Source: an uncultured Prevotella sp. (GTDB lineage Bacteria > Bacteroidota > Bacteroidia > Bacteroidales > Bacteroidaceae). Taken from it: a stretch of 64,000 nucleotides of DNA. A program made the translations under genes and the position numbers. Below the pieces are notes generated by a model, which was given only the letters and a program-made list of their open reading frames with translations, did not search any database and was not told where the DNA came from. Below, in pieces: positions 48,501-58,229 of this stretch (positions within the stretch are counted from its first letter, which is position 1; each line of letters starts with the position of its first letter). Where the stretch lies: contig CAMJBL010000006.1 in assembly GCA_946403845.1 (NCBI GenBank), forward strand, positions 1-64,000. Reading direction: 5' to 3'.

Positions 48501-50173
48501 CCGGTGCGCATGATAACCTCCTCACGCCAATCACCGAAGATATCACCCTGGTAACAAGGCGTACCCTTGGTATCGTTGTTGGTCATGGAACCCGTCAGCA
48601 CCCAAGTAATATTGGAACCTGGCTTCATGACGACGCCTTCCGTATTCTTACCATTTCGATAATTGAAAGTTTCTTCCTGCAGGTCGCCATCCCAATAGCA
48701 TCGGAAGTTCTGCGAGATACCAGCCGTGCTATTCAGGACATCGAGATGTTTATTTTCCACCAGACTCACAGGTGGTGTATCATGAGCAGAGAAACCCACG
48801 GCTCCGGGAATGGTATTGAGGAAATTGCCTGCTATGGCACGACCATCATCATCACCACCCTCGGAACGATAGTAGAGTTGCGATGTCGTCAGGTCACGGT
48901 AGTTATTGGATGGATGGTCTTCATTACAGAAAAAGCCCTCCTGACCATGTACATAAGGGTTGAAATCGCCATGATGCTGGGCATCGCCATGACCGAGGCC
49001 GGTGGTAGACAAGCCCTTGCCATTATCGTCGATAACCATACTACCCCATACAATCTCGTCACGACCATCCCAATCGACATCCACGATAGCATAGTTATGA
49101 TAGCCCTGACCATACCAAGGAGAACCGGCCTTATTGTTGGTCCAGCGCCAACGCTCTGTCAGCTGATGGGTCTTGGGATCCACATCGTATGCCACGAACT
49201 TATGGCGGGTATAGATGCCACGTCCCAGGAAGATGCTGGGTTTGCGACCGTCCAGGTAAGGAGCTCCGAAGAAATACTTCGATGAGCGATGGCCATAACC
49301 ATCCCCCCAAGCCGCATTGAGGTCGGTCTCACCATTCTCAAGACGCTTTAACGGATAATCCATTGTGACATAGGGCACACCCGTAGCACCGTTCATATAG
49401 ACGAGGAATTCATCGCCCTCATGCATAAACCAGTTAGTACCACCACCTGTGGCAGCACGGTAGTTCTTCGTGGCATCGCCAATGACGTAGGTCTTTCCGT
49501 CAGCAGCATGGATCGTGGTTCCATCTGCCGCACGCATAATGGCCTCTGCCTTACCGTCGAGGTCCCAGTCGTAGGCCACGATATTCTGTTCATTATTCTG
49601 GAAATCACCCATATTCGGGCCGCAGTTCACCCACCACAACACGGTACCATCGAGTTTCAGACATTCAAAGATGCTGTACTCGCCGTTGTTACCATTACGG
49701 GGAAAACTGGCGTTGATTTCACTCTGGTTGTCATACTTCAAGAGAATCTCCAGTTCACCGTCGCCATCGACATCTGCGCAACAGGCATCGTTGGGAACAA
49801 GTGTGGAGGTTATGGATTTATCATGCTTGGGCGTAATCTCCAGATAGCTATTGGCCCAAGGGGTAACAGCCGTACTCTTCGGCTGCTTCACACCACGCTT
49901 CACCGCCTCAACGGCATAACTGTCTGAGGTATTACCAGCGGCATCGGTGTAGTTGGAAATGGTCAGGTTCTCTGCAATCAGCGAACCATTGCGATATAGG
50001 TTATAAGTGACATCATAGTATTCATCGGATTGGATACGCCAGCTGACGAAGACACCACCTGTGGTCTTCACCGCCACCATGCCACGATCCAGTTTGTCAA
50101 TCACACGCTGTGCGTTAGCATCCGTAACTACCGACAGCAAAACAGTTAGAAATAGTATAAGTAGTTTGTTCAT
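45506..50173 (-). CDS. PL11-type rhamnogalacturonan lyase fused to autotransporter-like beta-strand repeats and C-terminal sorting tail
   Basis: LDRGMVAVKTTGGVFVSWRIQSDEYYDVTYNLYRNG; CCADVDGDGELEILLKYDNQ; VDWDGRDEIVWGSMVIDDNGKG; later VKQGDGILAYPEKDMTYSGNTDVWAGTLNLNG-type repeats; PKGVYILRIRSEKNASASMTLRR. Confidence 0.82.
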   Translation of the reverse strand: MNKLLILFLTVLLSVVTDANAQRVIDKLDRGMVAVKTTGGVFVSWRIQSDEYYDVTYNLYRNGSLIAENLTISNYTDAAGNTSDSYAVEAVKRGVKQPKSTAVTPWANSYLEITPKHDKSITSTLVPNDACCADVDGDGELEILLKYDNQSEINASFPRNGNNGEYSIFECLKLDGTVLWWVNCGPNMGDFQNNEQNIVAYDWDLDGKAEAIMRAADGTTIHAADGKTYVIGDATKNYRAATGGGTNWFMHEGDEFLVYMNGATGVPYVTMDYPLKRLENGETDLNAAWGDGYGHRSSKYFFGAPYLDGRKPSIFLGRGIYTRHKFVAYDVDPKTHQLTERWRWTNNKAGSPWYGQGYHNYAIVDVDWDGRDEIVWGSMVIDDNGKGLSTTGLGHGDAQHHGDFNPYVHGQEGFFCNEDHPSNNYRDLTTSQLYYRSEGGDDDGRAIAGNFLNTIPGAVGFSAHDTPPVSLVENKHLDVLNSTAGISQNFRCYWDGDLQEETFNYRNGKNTEGVVMKPGSNITWVLTGSMTNNDTKGTPCYQGDIFGDWREEVIMRTGNNRIRIYTTTIETPWRNYSLWYDHQYRNAMVWQMCGYNQPPHTSYFLGELEGITAAPPALTMAGRTEIANGGTIANNGEAVITCETNDMTVNITDGATPYIYIDNAPSWVQGSAPSEATAASYTIKYDYYTHTLQGGGFSGTTRVVKQGDGILAYPEKDMTYSGNTDVWAGTLNLNGSIANSPLWMNRLTTLNTAAKEIKVKSLSADYGAEISIGGTDAIGTLMATDSLKMGFGSRLKMDLYSDGTKADQINTAKLIVETRDWKYGPEYKQPVIEFNCHFAKGEEKLATGKYNLGKASTVVGDVANIKIEGIAKVKAALAIESGSLVLHVEGTRDAADIEWNGTQSNVWDVATTENFVTHDAARASETFIEDDNIYFTDNAKSTTVTIPDGVEVKPANIYYTGSKAYTINGGGKIVSGTFYHQGTGSITMKNANTYTGGNHLTGGTTVVSSLSSATQAYGNLGGVTSSGTKFTIENGAVLQNTAAVTNGSAIGLIGKGVIRTDASFTQQAFVAGDTLVKTGAGLFSMSGKLNVARTIVKNGSMDYSGANNTKPVELQGSASISGLGFVPSPIYVAEGAKATLTLTKNNYVGYSGALTGTGQLTINPTNTVNRVSLTGNWTNFKGTIVYNNTSILMPLKNSGMPHATLNTGAGTNIGIAASSDNASVTYPIGKLIGSGTLRHKEMNFGNQNSVSGNVTWKVGSSDLGDFTFDGSIYDAGGKNKSNFEKVGDCTMTVGGSWQNSGTVTISEGTLILGQSKTLGTGALTVADGATLTGMSSVIRSTSKGHPLTNSGITINGALRVGADGNSSAGYWYFGAKPLTFGATGKLYVGVQKCATSDSAPGCTHLWGDETNGSITFKDGATISVYLDSSYDPTVGIGTDEAKADSFMVFNFPKVAVGDVKFELPVLPEHYYWDTSKFAKGYLYIRYSSSVGIMGIASGERVSVDVFASNGIVVASYVTTLAEAQAVFYRQPLPKGVYILRIRSEKNASASMTLRR

Positions 50174-50182
50174 AATCTATAT

Positions 50183-50218
50183 TTAAAAAAGAATCAGGGG
50201 GACAACGCCCCCTGATTC
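50183..50218 (-). terminator. Terminator after 569-aa secreted protein gene or intra-operon attenuator
   Basis: GAATCAGGGGG-ACAACG-CCCCCTGATTC perfect 11-bp stem, minus-strand TTTTTT tail. Confidence 0.8.
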
Positions 50219-50226
50219 AAACTTGT

Positions 50227-51936
50227 TTATTTCATCTGAACGCCAAGAGCGTTGAAGATACCGGCTTCGGTCACAATAAGAACCTGACCGTTCTTTACGA
50301 CCTTACGAATAGCCTTCTCAGTATCGGCATTCACCTTTACAATACCATCGGAATCTTCGGTAGCAGCGTAGATCATAATCACATCGATACCCTGATTATC
50401 ACCACCGCCAGCCTTCAGCGTAATGTCGGTAGCCTCGGTGATAGTCAGCAGGTCTGACTCCCGCTCATCAAAGTTGGTAGCTGTAGCCGAAATGTAAATC
50501 TCGTTCTCCTCACCCTCACCCTTGGTCAGCGTGCAGATATAACCGGGTTCCTTGCTGGCGTCGAAGAGCACGGCACGGATCTTATAGGTGCCGGGCTGCA
50601 GCGTCACGAGCTTCAGGTCCTCTGTTACATAGCCGGCCTTGGCCATAGACGAACGGACGGCAGCATTGGGACTGGTACACTCTACAGCACCCTGAAGGTC
50701 CTCACCCTCAGACAGGAAGAGCACACCCTCAAACTCCGTCTTCTTATAACCAACGACAAATGTCGTATCGCCCTCACCGTTCTTCAGATCGAAGGCCTCG
50801 ACAAACTCATTACCCTTGGAACCATGAGTATAGGCCTTGGCATCGGCATCAAGCAGCCAATAAGGATAAGTCACCTTAACCGTTGAACCCGTTGTGCCTT
50901 GGGTCTTGGCAACAAGCTCCTTCAGAACGGTGGTATTGTTGTCCTCATCCACATAAGCAGCAACGATATTGTAGTTACGTGGCAGCTTCTCCTGAGACTC
51001 AGAAATCTCGATGGTCTTCACATAACAATTGCTGAAACGGAATGTGACGTCGCCAGCTGTCTGCACCTCAAACTTGAAATTGACATATTTCGAGTCCAAC
51101 TGCACAGAGTCCTGAAGTTCTGTAGAAGAAACAATACCCTCAGGAGCGATGGCAGCACCATTCATGGCCTGGATGCAAGTACGTTTGCTGTCGCTTGCTT
51201 TGGTAGCACGGTTGGCATTGAAGGTAATCACATCACCTTCCTGACAGTCGGGGATGACCATGAACTGATCGTTGCCATTGAAGACAATCGCATCAGCCCA
51301 ACCACCACCATGACCGCTGACATAGAATACTTTCTCACCGAACTTGAAGGTCAGATCCTCCGTAGCTGGCAGAGCCGTTCCGTCGGGAAGCATAATCTCC
51401 TGATAGTTACGGGCAGGCACATAATAGCGGGCATTGCCGCTCTTCGTGATATCGATGTAGTGCGATGCATCGCCATCAGCATTAGCAGCTGCATCATCAG
51501 CAATCTGAGCCAACGAAGCGTCGTCAATCGCAAACGACCAGCTCATCTTGCGCTCGGCACCGCGGGTCTTGAAGTTAAGCGTATATCCCTCAGCAGGCGC
51601 CAGTTCTTTACCGTCGACCTTCACAGAGGTGATCTTCAAGGTATAGTCTGTAGCAGGCTGCAGTTCGAACTCACTCAGATCCAGCGTCACACCGGATGCA
51701 AATGAACCCTCAACACCGTCGAAATCGATCGCATTGAAAGCACCGGCCAGCGTGAAATTAGTAGCGGTAGGATCAGCAACACCCGATACATTGGGGAAAG
51801 TCACGATAATCTTACCAGTTGGGCCGATCTTCTGCCCCTCCTTGAGGCTGAAGTTAATATCACCCAACACCACCTGAGCCATAGAGCCGAGGCAGAAAAA
51901 GAAAGCCATTAAGGCAAGCGTAGAAATTCTCTTCAT
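50227..51936 (-). CDS. Secreted protein of unknown function (569 aa)
   Basis: Signal peptide MKRISTLALMAFFFCLGSMAQ; C-term EAGIFNALGVQMK. Confidence 0.65.
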   Translation of the reverse strand: MKRISTLALMAFFFCLGSMAQVVLGDINFSLKEGQKIGPTGKIIVTFPNVSGVADPTATNFTLAGAFNAIDFDGVEGSFASGVTLDLSEFELQPATDYTLKITSVKVDGKELAPAEGYTLNFKTRGAERKMSWSFAIDDASLAQIADDAAANADGDASHYIDITKSGNARYYVPARNYQEIMLPDGTALPATEDLTFKFGEKVFYVSGHGGGWADAIVFNGNDQFMVIPDCQEGDVITFNANRATKASDSKRTCIQAMNGAAIAPEGIVSSTELQDSVQLDSKYVNFKFEVQTAGDVTFRFSNCYVKTIEISESQEKLPRNYNIVAAYVDEDNNTTVLKELVAKTQGTTGSTVKVTYPYWLLDADAKAYTHGSKGNEFVEAFDLKNGEGDTTFVVGYKKTEFEGVLFLSEGEDLQGAVECTSPNAAVRSSMAKAGYVTEDLKLVTLQPGTYKIRAVLFDASKEPGYICTLTKGEGEENEIYISATATNFDERESDLLTITEATDITLKAGGGDNQGIDVIMIYAATEDSDGIVKVNADTEKAIRKVVKNGQVLIVTEAGIFNALGVQMK

Positions 51937-51980
51937 ATTCTGTTATTTTAGTTACATTAAATTCTTCAAGTAGTTTAGGG

Positions 51981-52014
51981 AAAAGCCCTCACGCTTTTTG
52001 GGGCGCGAGGGCTT
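51981..52014 (-). terminator. Hairpin after lipoprotein gene
   Basis: GCCCTCACGC-loop-GCGCGAGGGC, minus-strand TTTT tail. Confidence 0.6.
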
Positions 52015-52048
52015 ATTCTATTATCGGGATGTCCCGTAGTCAATTCGA

Positions 52049-53572
52049 TTACTCTGCAGCAGGCTTAGAAATCTTGACATCGTCGAGAGATACCTGCTTA
52101 GCGGCGTCGTCGTTCTTGATAACGAGTGAAGAACCGGCAGGAATGGTCACATTCTCAACAACGCTCTCACCTGTTACAGCACCGCCCCAAGAAGCGATGG
52201 TCAGGCCCTCGAACCAAGTTACCTTGCCTTCAGCATCGCGCAGACCGAGAACGTAAGGAGGCTCAGCTGCATCGTTGGTATCGTTACGTCCGTAGATCGT
52301 TACGGTATATGTACCAGCCTCAGCAATAGGCTCAGTCCAAACGTAAGAGTCAACATCGAGACGAATACCACGGCCACCAGCGAAACGGTTGAAGATACCA
52401 CCGCTGAAGCTCCACCAGCTGTTTACAGTACCCTCGAGCTGACCAAGACCGCCCTCTTCCTTAGGCAGAGCCAGACGCTCAACATCGCTGTAGTAAACAA
52501 CATTCTCGTCCTTCTCGTAATTCAGAGTAGCGATATAGACTGTCTTGCCACCAGAAACAGTAGGAGTCAGTGAGCCAGGGAATGCAACCTCAGCACCATT
52601 GTACTTACCACCATTGTTATTGACAGCAGTGAAGTAGGCTACGCCATCCTTCATGATACCACGTGCAGGATAGATGGTGAGAGCATCACCCTCGTAGAAC
52701 CAGTACTTGTCAGCGTCATAATATCTCTGCAGCAGCGTGCTACCAGCCATACAGTTCAGCAGAGCATAGTATTTCTCAGCGTCACGGAAGACGCAAGTGA
52801 TAACGGTAGAACCATCCTTCTTAACGATATTGGTCTCGTTGCTGGCAGCTACGAATACCATACGGCCACGACCCTCAACGTCGATAGGAGCGATATCGCT
52901 GGGCAGCAGGTTAATTGACTTGCCAATCTCACCCTTGTGCTTCACGTCGTCCTTAATCTTCTTACCGCTCATGTCAACGAATCTTACAGTATACTCTGCA
53001 CCAACGAAATCCTTCACAGAAACCTTGGAAATAACGTTGTAACGAGCCAGAGTGAAGATCACGTCGCAGTCGCCACCAACATAGTATGTATAAGAACTGT
53101 CAGTCTTGTTGAACAACTCAACATTACCACTCTTAACTGTGGGCTGCTCAGTTACCTCAACGGTAATAACCTGATCCTGCTTAACGTCTAAGACACCGAA
53201 GGTACGGCCACCACCATTACCCTGATAAAGACCGGTCTTACCATGATTGGTATAGAAGAACCAGTTTGTACCAGTCTGCACACCAAACTTCGGGAAGTTC
53301 TCGCTACCAGTTGTTGAACCATCAGCTGCAGGCTCTTTCAGAGCACCGTCAACGATTGAAGTGGTACCTACATTGTCAGAAACAGCAGCTGAAATGGTAA
53401 GACCTACCTTGTCAGCATACTTCTGAGACAGAGCGAAGAAGTCGATTTCCCACTCATTAAGATTGACGTTGTCATCACTTGGAGCAACGGGAACGTCTTC
53501 TACATCACAAGAAGTGAATGCGAGTCCGCATGAAACGATGGCTGCAGCCATCCATAAAAGATTCTTTTTCAT
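52049..53572 (-). CDS. Secreted lipoprotein of unknown function
   Basis: Lipobox GLAFTSCD; start MKKNLLWM at 53572 (track extends to 53620). Confidence 0.7.
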   Translation of the reverse strand: MKKNLLWMAAAIVSCGLAFTSCDVEDVPVAPSDDNVNLNEWEIDFFALSQKYADKVGLTISAAVSDNVGTTSIVDGALKEPAADGSTTGSENFPKFGVQTGTNWFFYTNHGKTGLYQGNGGGRTFGVLDVKQDQVITVEVTEQPTVKSGNVELFNKTDSSYTYYVGGDCDVIFTLARYNVISKVSVKDFVGAEYTVRFVDMSGKKIKDDVKHKGEIGKSINLLPSDIAPIDVEGRGRMVFVAASNETNIVKKDGSTVITCVFRDAEKYYALLNCMAGSTLLQRYYDADKYWFYEGDALTIYPARGIMKDGVAYFTAVNNNGGKYNGAEVAFPGSLTPTVSGGKTVYIATLNYEKDENVVYYSDVERLALPKEEGGLGQLEGTVNSWWSFSGGIFNRFAGGRGIRLDVDSYVWTEPIAEAGTYTVTIYGRNDTNDAAEPPYVLGLRDAEGKVTWFEGLTIASWGGAVTGESVVENVTIPAGSSLVIKNDDAAKQVSLDDVKISKPAAE

Positions 53573-53762
53573 ACTGTTTTTAAATAATTTATAAATAATG
53601 ATTGAGTAATTTCTCCACAATTCGCGGCAAAATTAGGTTAATTTTTTCAAATAACCATACTTTTAGTCGAATAAAATCACAAAATTTAGTTTTTTTATCA
53701 TTTCAAGCGGTCTTTTTACCGTGTCTTTTTCATACCTTTGCACCCGGATAACGAAAAAAAAA

Positions 53763-55943
53763 ATGAACAGACTTAGACTCTACATCACATTTCTACTCTC
53801 TGTCATGCTTCTGTATAGCAAGGCACAGATCACCCCTATCAGTCAAATGGAACAGTTGAACCGAGGCGTCGTGGCGCTCCCCGTAAGCAAGGGTAACTTT
53901 GTGAGCTGGCGATTCCTCGGTACCGACAATCCCAATACCCGTTTCGACCTCGTTTGCAACGGCACAACCATCGCCACCGACCTGAAAGAGAGCAACTTTA
54001 CCGATGCCAATGGCGACAGCAATGCCGAATATCAGGTCGTCGCCAAGGTCAATGGCGAGGCTGTCAGCACCTCTGACGCTGTAAAGCCTTGGGGCAACAT
54101 CTACAAGAAACTGAAGCTCGACCGTCCGGCCAAGGGCGCACAGGGCGGCACCTATACCCCCAACGACTGTTCCGTGGGCGATGTCGACGGCGACGGGGAA
54201 TACGAGATCTTTGTGAAGTGGGACCCAAGCAACTCACAGGACAATTCCAATGGCGGCAAGACCGATAATGTCTTTATCGATTGCTACAAACTCGACGGCA
54301 CCAAACTCTGGCGCATCGACTTAGGCGTGAATATCCGTGCCGGCGCCCACTATACCCAGTTCCAAGTGTACGACTACGACGGCGACGGCAAGGCCGAGCT
54401 GATGTGCAAGACCGCCCCTGGCTCCAAAGACGGCGTTGGCAACTATGTCAACCAGGCTGCCACCGCTGATAAGATCAAAGCCGCCAACAACACCAAGGAC
54501 TGGCGCAGCAGCGCCGGACGCATCAATGGCGGACACGAGTACCTCACCGTCTTCAAAGGCGAGACGGGCGAAGCCATCCACACCATCGCCTACTACCCCA
54601 CCCGTAATGCCAAGGTTGAGTTGAGCGAGGCTGCAGGCACCTACAACTGGGATGACCGCGACGGCAAGAGCGACAAGGGCGACTACGGCAACCGCGGAGA
54701 GCGCTATCTCGCTGCTACCGCCTATCTCGACGGTCCTGACCACAACCCCAGCGGTATTTTCTGCCGAGGCTACTACACCTACGCCCATATCTGGGCTGTC
54801 GACTTCGACGGACAGCAGCTGAAGACCCGCTGGCTGCACAGCTCCGACGCAAGGACCACCTATAAGCTGAGGGATGCCGACGGCAATTCGAGAACTTACA
54901 AAGGCAACACGTGTTACTCCGGCTTGAAGCGCTACACGATGTATGCCAACGGCAACCATAACATGTCGATTGCCGATGTCGACGGTGACGGCAAAGACGA
55001 GATTATCTGGGGCTCTGCCGCCCTCGACGACGACGGCAAGATGCTCTATAGCGTCGGCTTCGGTCATGGCGACGCCATCCATCTGGCCGACCTCGACCCC
55101 GACCGTCCAGGACTGGAGCTCTTCGACGTGCATGAGGAAGGTGGCGACTATGTCTGGGACATCCACGATGCCGCCACAGGCGAGATCCTCTGGAAGGGCG
55201 GACAGAAAGGACAAGACAACGGACGAGGCATGGCAGCCGACATTGTGGCGTCCAACCGCGGTTACGAGTTCTGGTCCTCCTACGGCGGTATGGTCAGCAC
55301 CGAAAGGAATCAGAATCCCTTCAGCGCACAGACCGGCAAGCAGGTCATCAGCCAGAGAGGCTCGATGAACTTCCGCATCTACTGGGATGGCGACCTGCAG
55401 GACGAGCTGTTCGACGGCTCCTTCAACAAGGACACCAATCAGGCCAATCCCACCATCACGAAATGGGATGGCAAGAGTTTTTCTCAGCTCGTAGCCAATT
55501 TCAATACCGCCAGCTATCAGTACGGCCAGTCGTGTAACAATACCAAGGCCACGCCCTGTCTGCAGGCCGACATCTTAGGCGACTGGCGCGAGGAACTCCT
55601 GTTGTGGAACTACAAAGACCCGTCGGAGCTGATGATCTACACCACCAGCACGCCGACCACCTACCGTGTGCCGACCCTGATGCACGACCACACCTATCGC
55701 ATGGGTATCTGCTGGCAGAACACCGCCTACAACCAGCCGCCACACCTGGGCTACTACCTGCCCGACTATATCGACGGTAAGTTGACAGGCATCGAACAGA
55801 TCCTGAGCGACACGCAGACTGGAAAGACCCTCATCTTCGACCTCTCAGGCCGCCAGCTGCCCGTATCCGACGCAAACACCCTCCCGAAGGGTATCTATAT
55901 CATCAAACAAGGAACCAAAGTTATCAAATTCAACAAGCAATGA
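53763..55943 (+). CDS. PL11 rhamnogalacturonan lyase, secreted
   Basis: MEQLNRGVVALPVSKGNFVSWRFLGTDNPNTRFDLV; NDCSVGDVDGDGEYEIFVKWDPSNSQDNS; ADILGDWREELLLW; MHDHTYRMGICWQNTAYNQPPHLGYYLPDY; tail LPKGIYIIKQGTKVIKFNK. Confidence 0.9.
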   Translation: MNRLRLYITFLLSVMLLYSKAQITPISQMEQLNRGVVALPVSKGNFVSWRFLGTDNPNTRFDLVCNGTTIATDLKESNFTDANGDSNAEYQVVAKVNGEAVSTSDAVKPWGNIYKKLKLDRPAKGAQGGTYTPNDCSVGDVDGDGEYEIFVKWDPSNSQDNSNGGKTDNVFIDCYKLDGTKLWRIDLGVNIRAGAHYTQFQVYDYDGDGKAELMCKTAPGSKDGVGNYVNQAATADKIKAANNTKDWRSSAGRINGGHEYLTVFKGETGEAIHTIAYYPTRNAKVELSEAAGTYNWDDRDGKSDKGDYGNRGERYLAATAYLDGPDHNPSGIFCRGYYTYAHIWAVDFDGQQLKTRWLHSSDARTTYKLRDADGNSRTYKGNTCYSGLKRYTMYANGNHNMSIADVDGDGKDEIIWGSAALDDDGKMLYSVGFGHGDAIHLADLDPDRPGLELFDVHEEGGDYVWDIHDAATGEILWKGGQKGQDNGRGMAADIVASNRGYEFWSSYGGMVSTERNQNPFSAQTGKQVISQRGSMNFRIYWDGDLQDELFDGSFNKDTNQANPTITKWDGKSFSQLVANFNTASYQYGQSCNNTKATPCLQADILGDWREELLLWNYKDPSELMIYTTSTPTTYRVPTLMHDHTYRMGICWQNTAYNQPPHLGYYLPDYIDGKLTGIEQILSDTQTGKTLIFDLSGRQLPVSDANTLPKGIYIIKQGTKVIKFNKQ

Positions 55944-56584
55944 AGAAACTAGTTTTATCAGCTACCGTACTACTCATGGCTGCCCTTAAGGTGGCCGCCC
56001 AGGAAGTGACCCCGAAACTGACGGCCTTCCCCGAGTTCCGTCCTGCCACCGTCTATCTGGCAGATGGTAAGAAAATGGAAATTCCCTTGGCAAACATCTT
56101 CCTGAAGAACAGCTCGCTGCTCTATCTCAGCGGGGAGGTGACGAAAGAAGCCAACACCAAGAATCTCCTGCGTGTCGACTTCAAGGACCGTTCCTACATC
56201 CGCATCGACTCGGTATTGGCCTATGAGGTGGATACCGTCAGGTCAAATGCCCTCTACTGTGCCAAGGTACTCGACCTCAAGGCTTACCAGCAAATGTTGA
56301 AGAACAATTCCAACATTACCAACCTCGACCTCAACAGCCTCATGTCGATGGACATGTTCCAGTACACTACCATCGACCTTCAGGACGCCCAGGACATCCA
56401 TTTCCCCGTGATACCGCTCTATTATTACCGGATTAACGGCAAGTTCGTCCTCGTCCACGAACGTCACCTCAAACGATTCTTCGACAAGGAGGATCGCCGG
56501 CGGATGGAATCAGTAATGAACCTCCAAGGTTTCAGCTGGACTGACGAAAAATCCTTACTAAAAATCTTGGAGGTTATACAATAG
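55940..56584 (+). CDS. Small secreted protein of unknown function, coupled to PL11 gene
   Basis: ATGA overlap with upstream CDS; signal peptide MKKLVLSATVLLMAALKVAAQ. Confidence 0.65.
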   Translation: MKKLVLSATVLLMAALKVAAQEVTPKLTAFPEFRPATVYLADGKKMEIPLANIFLKNSSLLYLSGEVTKEANTKNLLRVDFKDRSYIRIDSVLAYEVDTVRSNALYCAKVLDLKAYQQMLKNNSNITNLDLNSLMSMDMFQYTTIDLQDAQDIHFPVIPLYYYRINGKFVLVHERHLKRFFDKEDRRRMESVMNLQGFSWTDEKSLLKILEVIQ

Positions 56585-56612
56585 CTCTTTATGAGACAAG
56601 ACAAAGGAACGT

Positions 56613-58196
56613 TTACGGACAGACCGCACGGATGGTGAGGCCGGCATACCGGTTTTCCCACGTCTTATAGGCCGTCCCCCAGAACGATTGGATGGAATAA
56701 CAGGTGGCACGCTGATTGGCGCCGGAAACCATGTCTGTTGTCCAACAGTATATTTCGTCCATGACTTCAGTAGACCCTGTGTGCGGGAAATAGATGCAGT
56801 TGCCGTTAGGGCCCATCGCCCTCATCACGGTCTTGCCATTCAGCGTCACATTTTCAAACGTGCAGTTATCCACAAGCTCCTGAAACTCTTCAGGCGTGGG
56901 TATGTGCCAGTCGCCACCCATGAATTCGTGGGCTGCGTCGTCCTCAAGGTCAAGCCTGGTCTTTCCATCCACCTCGCCCCATCTGCTGTCAGTCACATAT
57001 TTCGAGAACTTGCTGAAATCTCTATTGCCTTCGTATACTTCCTTGCAGAACTTATAGTTTTCCCAGTCATAACGTGTCTGCTTGGGTGCCACTTCACCCC
57101 ACGCATAGAAATAGCCGTATTCGGTCTCTGTACGTGCTCCTAAGTTGGCCGATGCCCAGCGCACAGACAGTCCCAGGTCCACAGCCTTGATGTCGCTGGC
57201 CTTGGGCAGGGGCGATAATTCAAATAAAGCCAGCGCCAGGAAGTGGGAGGCATAGTCGATTGAATCCTGCAGTTCCCTATTCACCTTATTGATGACGCCT
57301 AAATAGCTATTGTTCTTCAGTCCGTCGTTCTCAACGGCATACGCCCTCATGGCGACAGCACGCTGGTAATTGCGGTCGAGCGTCTGATAGCTTTCTGCGC
57401 TGTATTCTGCGGAATTAACAGTGCTCAGCAGCCTTTGGGCTTCGGCAATATTGCGGTCGAGGACGTTCAGTTTCAGATACACGGTATCAGGCGCTGCGCC
57501 CCGTTCTTTGACTGGACGGATGGGCAGTCCATCGCTTCTGTCAACCGAATAATAGGTCGTCACATCTATCTGGCTGATGGTGAAGACTTTCAACGCCTTA
57601 CTCTTCGCACAGTCCTTACACCACATCTTGGTATCGTTGTCCCAGGTGATCAGCTCGCTGCCCTGCATGCGACCGGTTGACGGGAAGAATACCGAGTTGC
57701 CGTTACGTCCTATCAGCATGAAGCCGAAGACGCCGTTTCTGACGGTGGGCCTCATCCTGCAACATGCTTCGTCGGTCGTATTCGTATCCTCCATGAGTTT
57801 CACTTCCTCAATGGTCGGCAGTCGCCAGCCTTGGCCCAAAATCACCGTTGCGGCATCGTCCTGCGGCTGAAGCAGCCCGTTGTCTTTATAGTAGATATAA
57901 TAGGTGGTCGAGGTCTGCAACTTGTACGTATCCCACGAATAGTCCTCCTTGGGCTCCGTCTCGCCCCAGGCAAAGAAATCGCCCGTGTCCTCGGGTCGCT
58001 TGGCACCTAAGTTCTTCGTGGCAATCATGAAATTGCCCACGCCTAAGTCCACGTAGTCGTCCGTCGTTTCATACTCGGCATACTTAATCGCGGGCTTTTC
58101 AGGCTCCGGTTTCGGTTCCTCATTCACATCCTCATCCTTCTGGCATGACGTCATCATGCACATCATGAGGCTGAGACACATCAAAATTTTCTTCAT
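56613..58196 (-). CDS. Lipoprotein with two FISUMP/DUF1566-like repeats
   Basis: Two similar blocks: VDLGVGNFMIATKNLGAKRPEDTGDFFAWGETEP and VDLGLSVRWASANLGARTETEYGYFYAWGEVAP. Confidence 0.68.
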   Translation of the reverse strand: MKKILMCLSLMMCMMTSCQKDEDVNEEPKPEPEKPAIKYAEYETTDDYVDLGVGNFMIATKNLGAKRPEDTGDFFAWGETEPKEDYSWDTYKLQTSTTYYIYYKDNGLLQPQDDAATVILGQGWRLPTIEEVKLMEDTNTTDEACCRMRPTVRNGVFGFMLIGRNGNSVFFPSTGRMQGSELITWDNDTKMWCKDCAKSKALKVFTISQIDVTTYYSVDRSDGLPIRPVKERGAAPDTVYLKLNVLDRNIAEAQRLLSTVNSAEYSAESYQTLDRNYQRAVAMRAYAVENDGLKNNSYLGVINKVNRELQDSIDYASHFLALALFELSPLPKASDIKAVDLGLSVRWASANLGARTETEYGYFYAWGEVAPKQTRYDWENYKFCKEVYEGNRDFSKFSKYVTDSRWGEVDGKTRLDLEDDAAHEFMGGDWHIPTPEEFQELVDNCTFENVTLNGKTVMRAMGPNGNCIYFPHTGSTEVMDEIYCWTTDMVSGANQRATCYSIQSFWGTAYKTWENRYAGLTIRAVCP

Positions 58197-58229
58197 TTTC
58201 GTATCAATAGCTTTTAATAATATCTTCCA

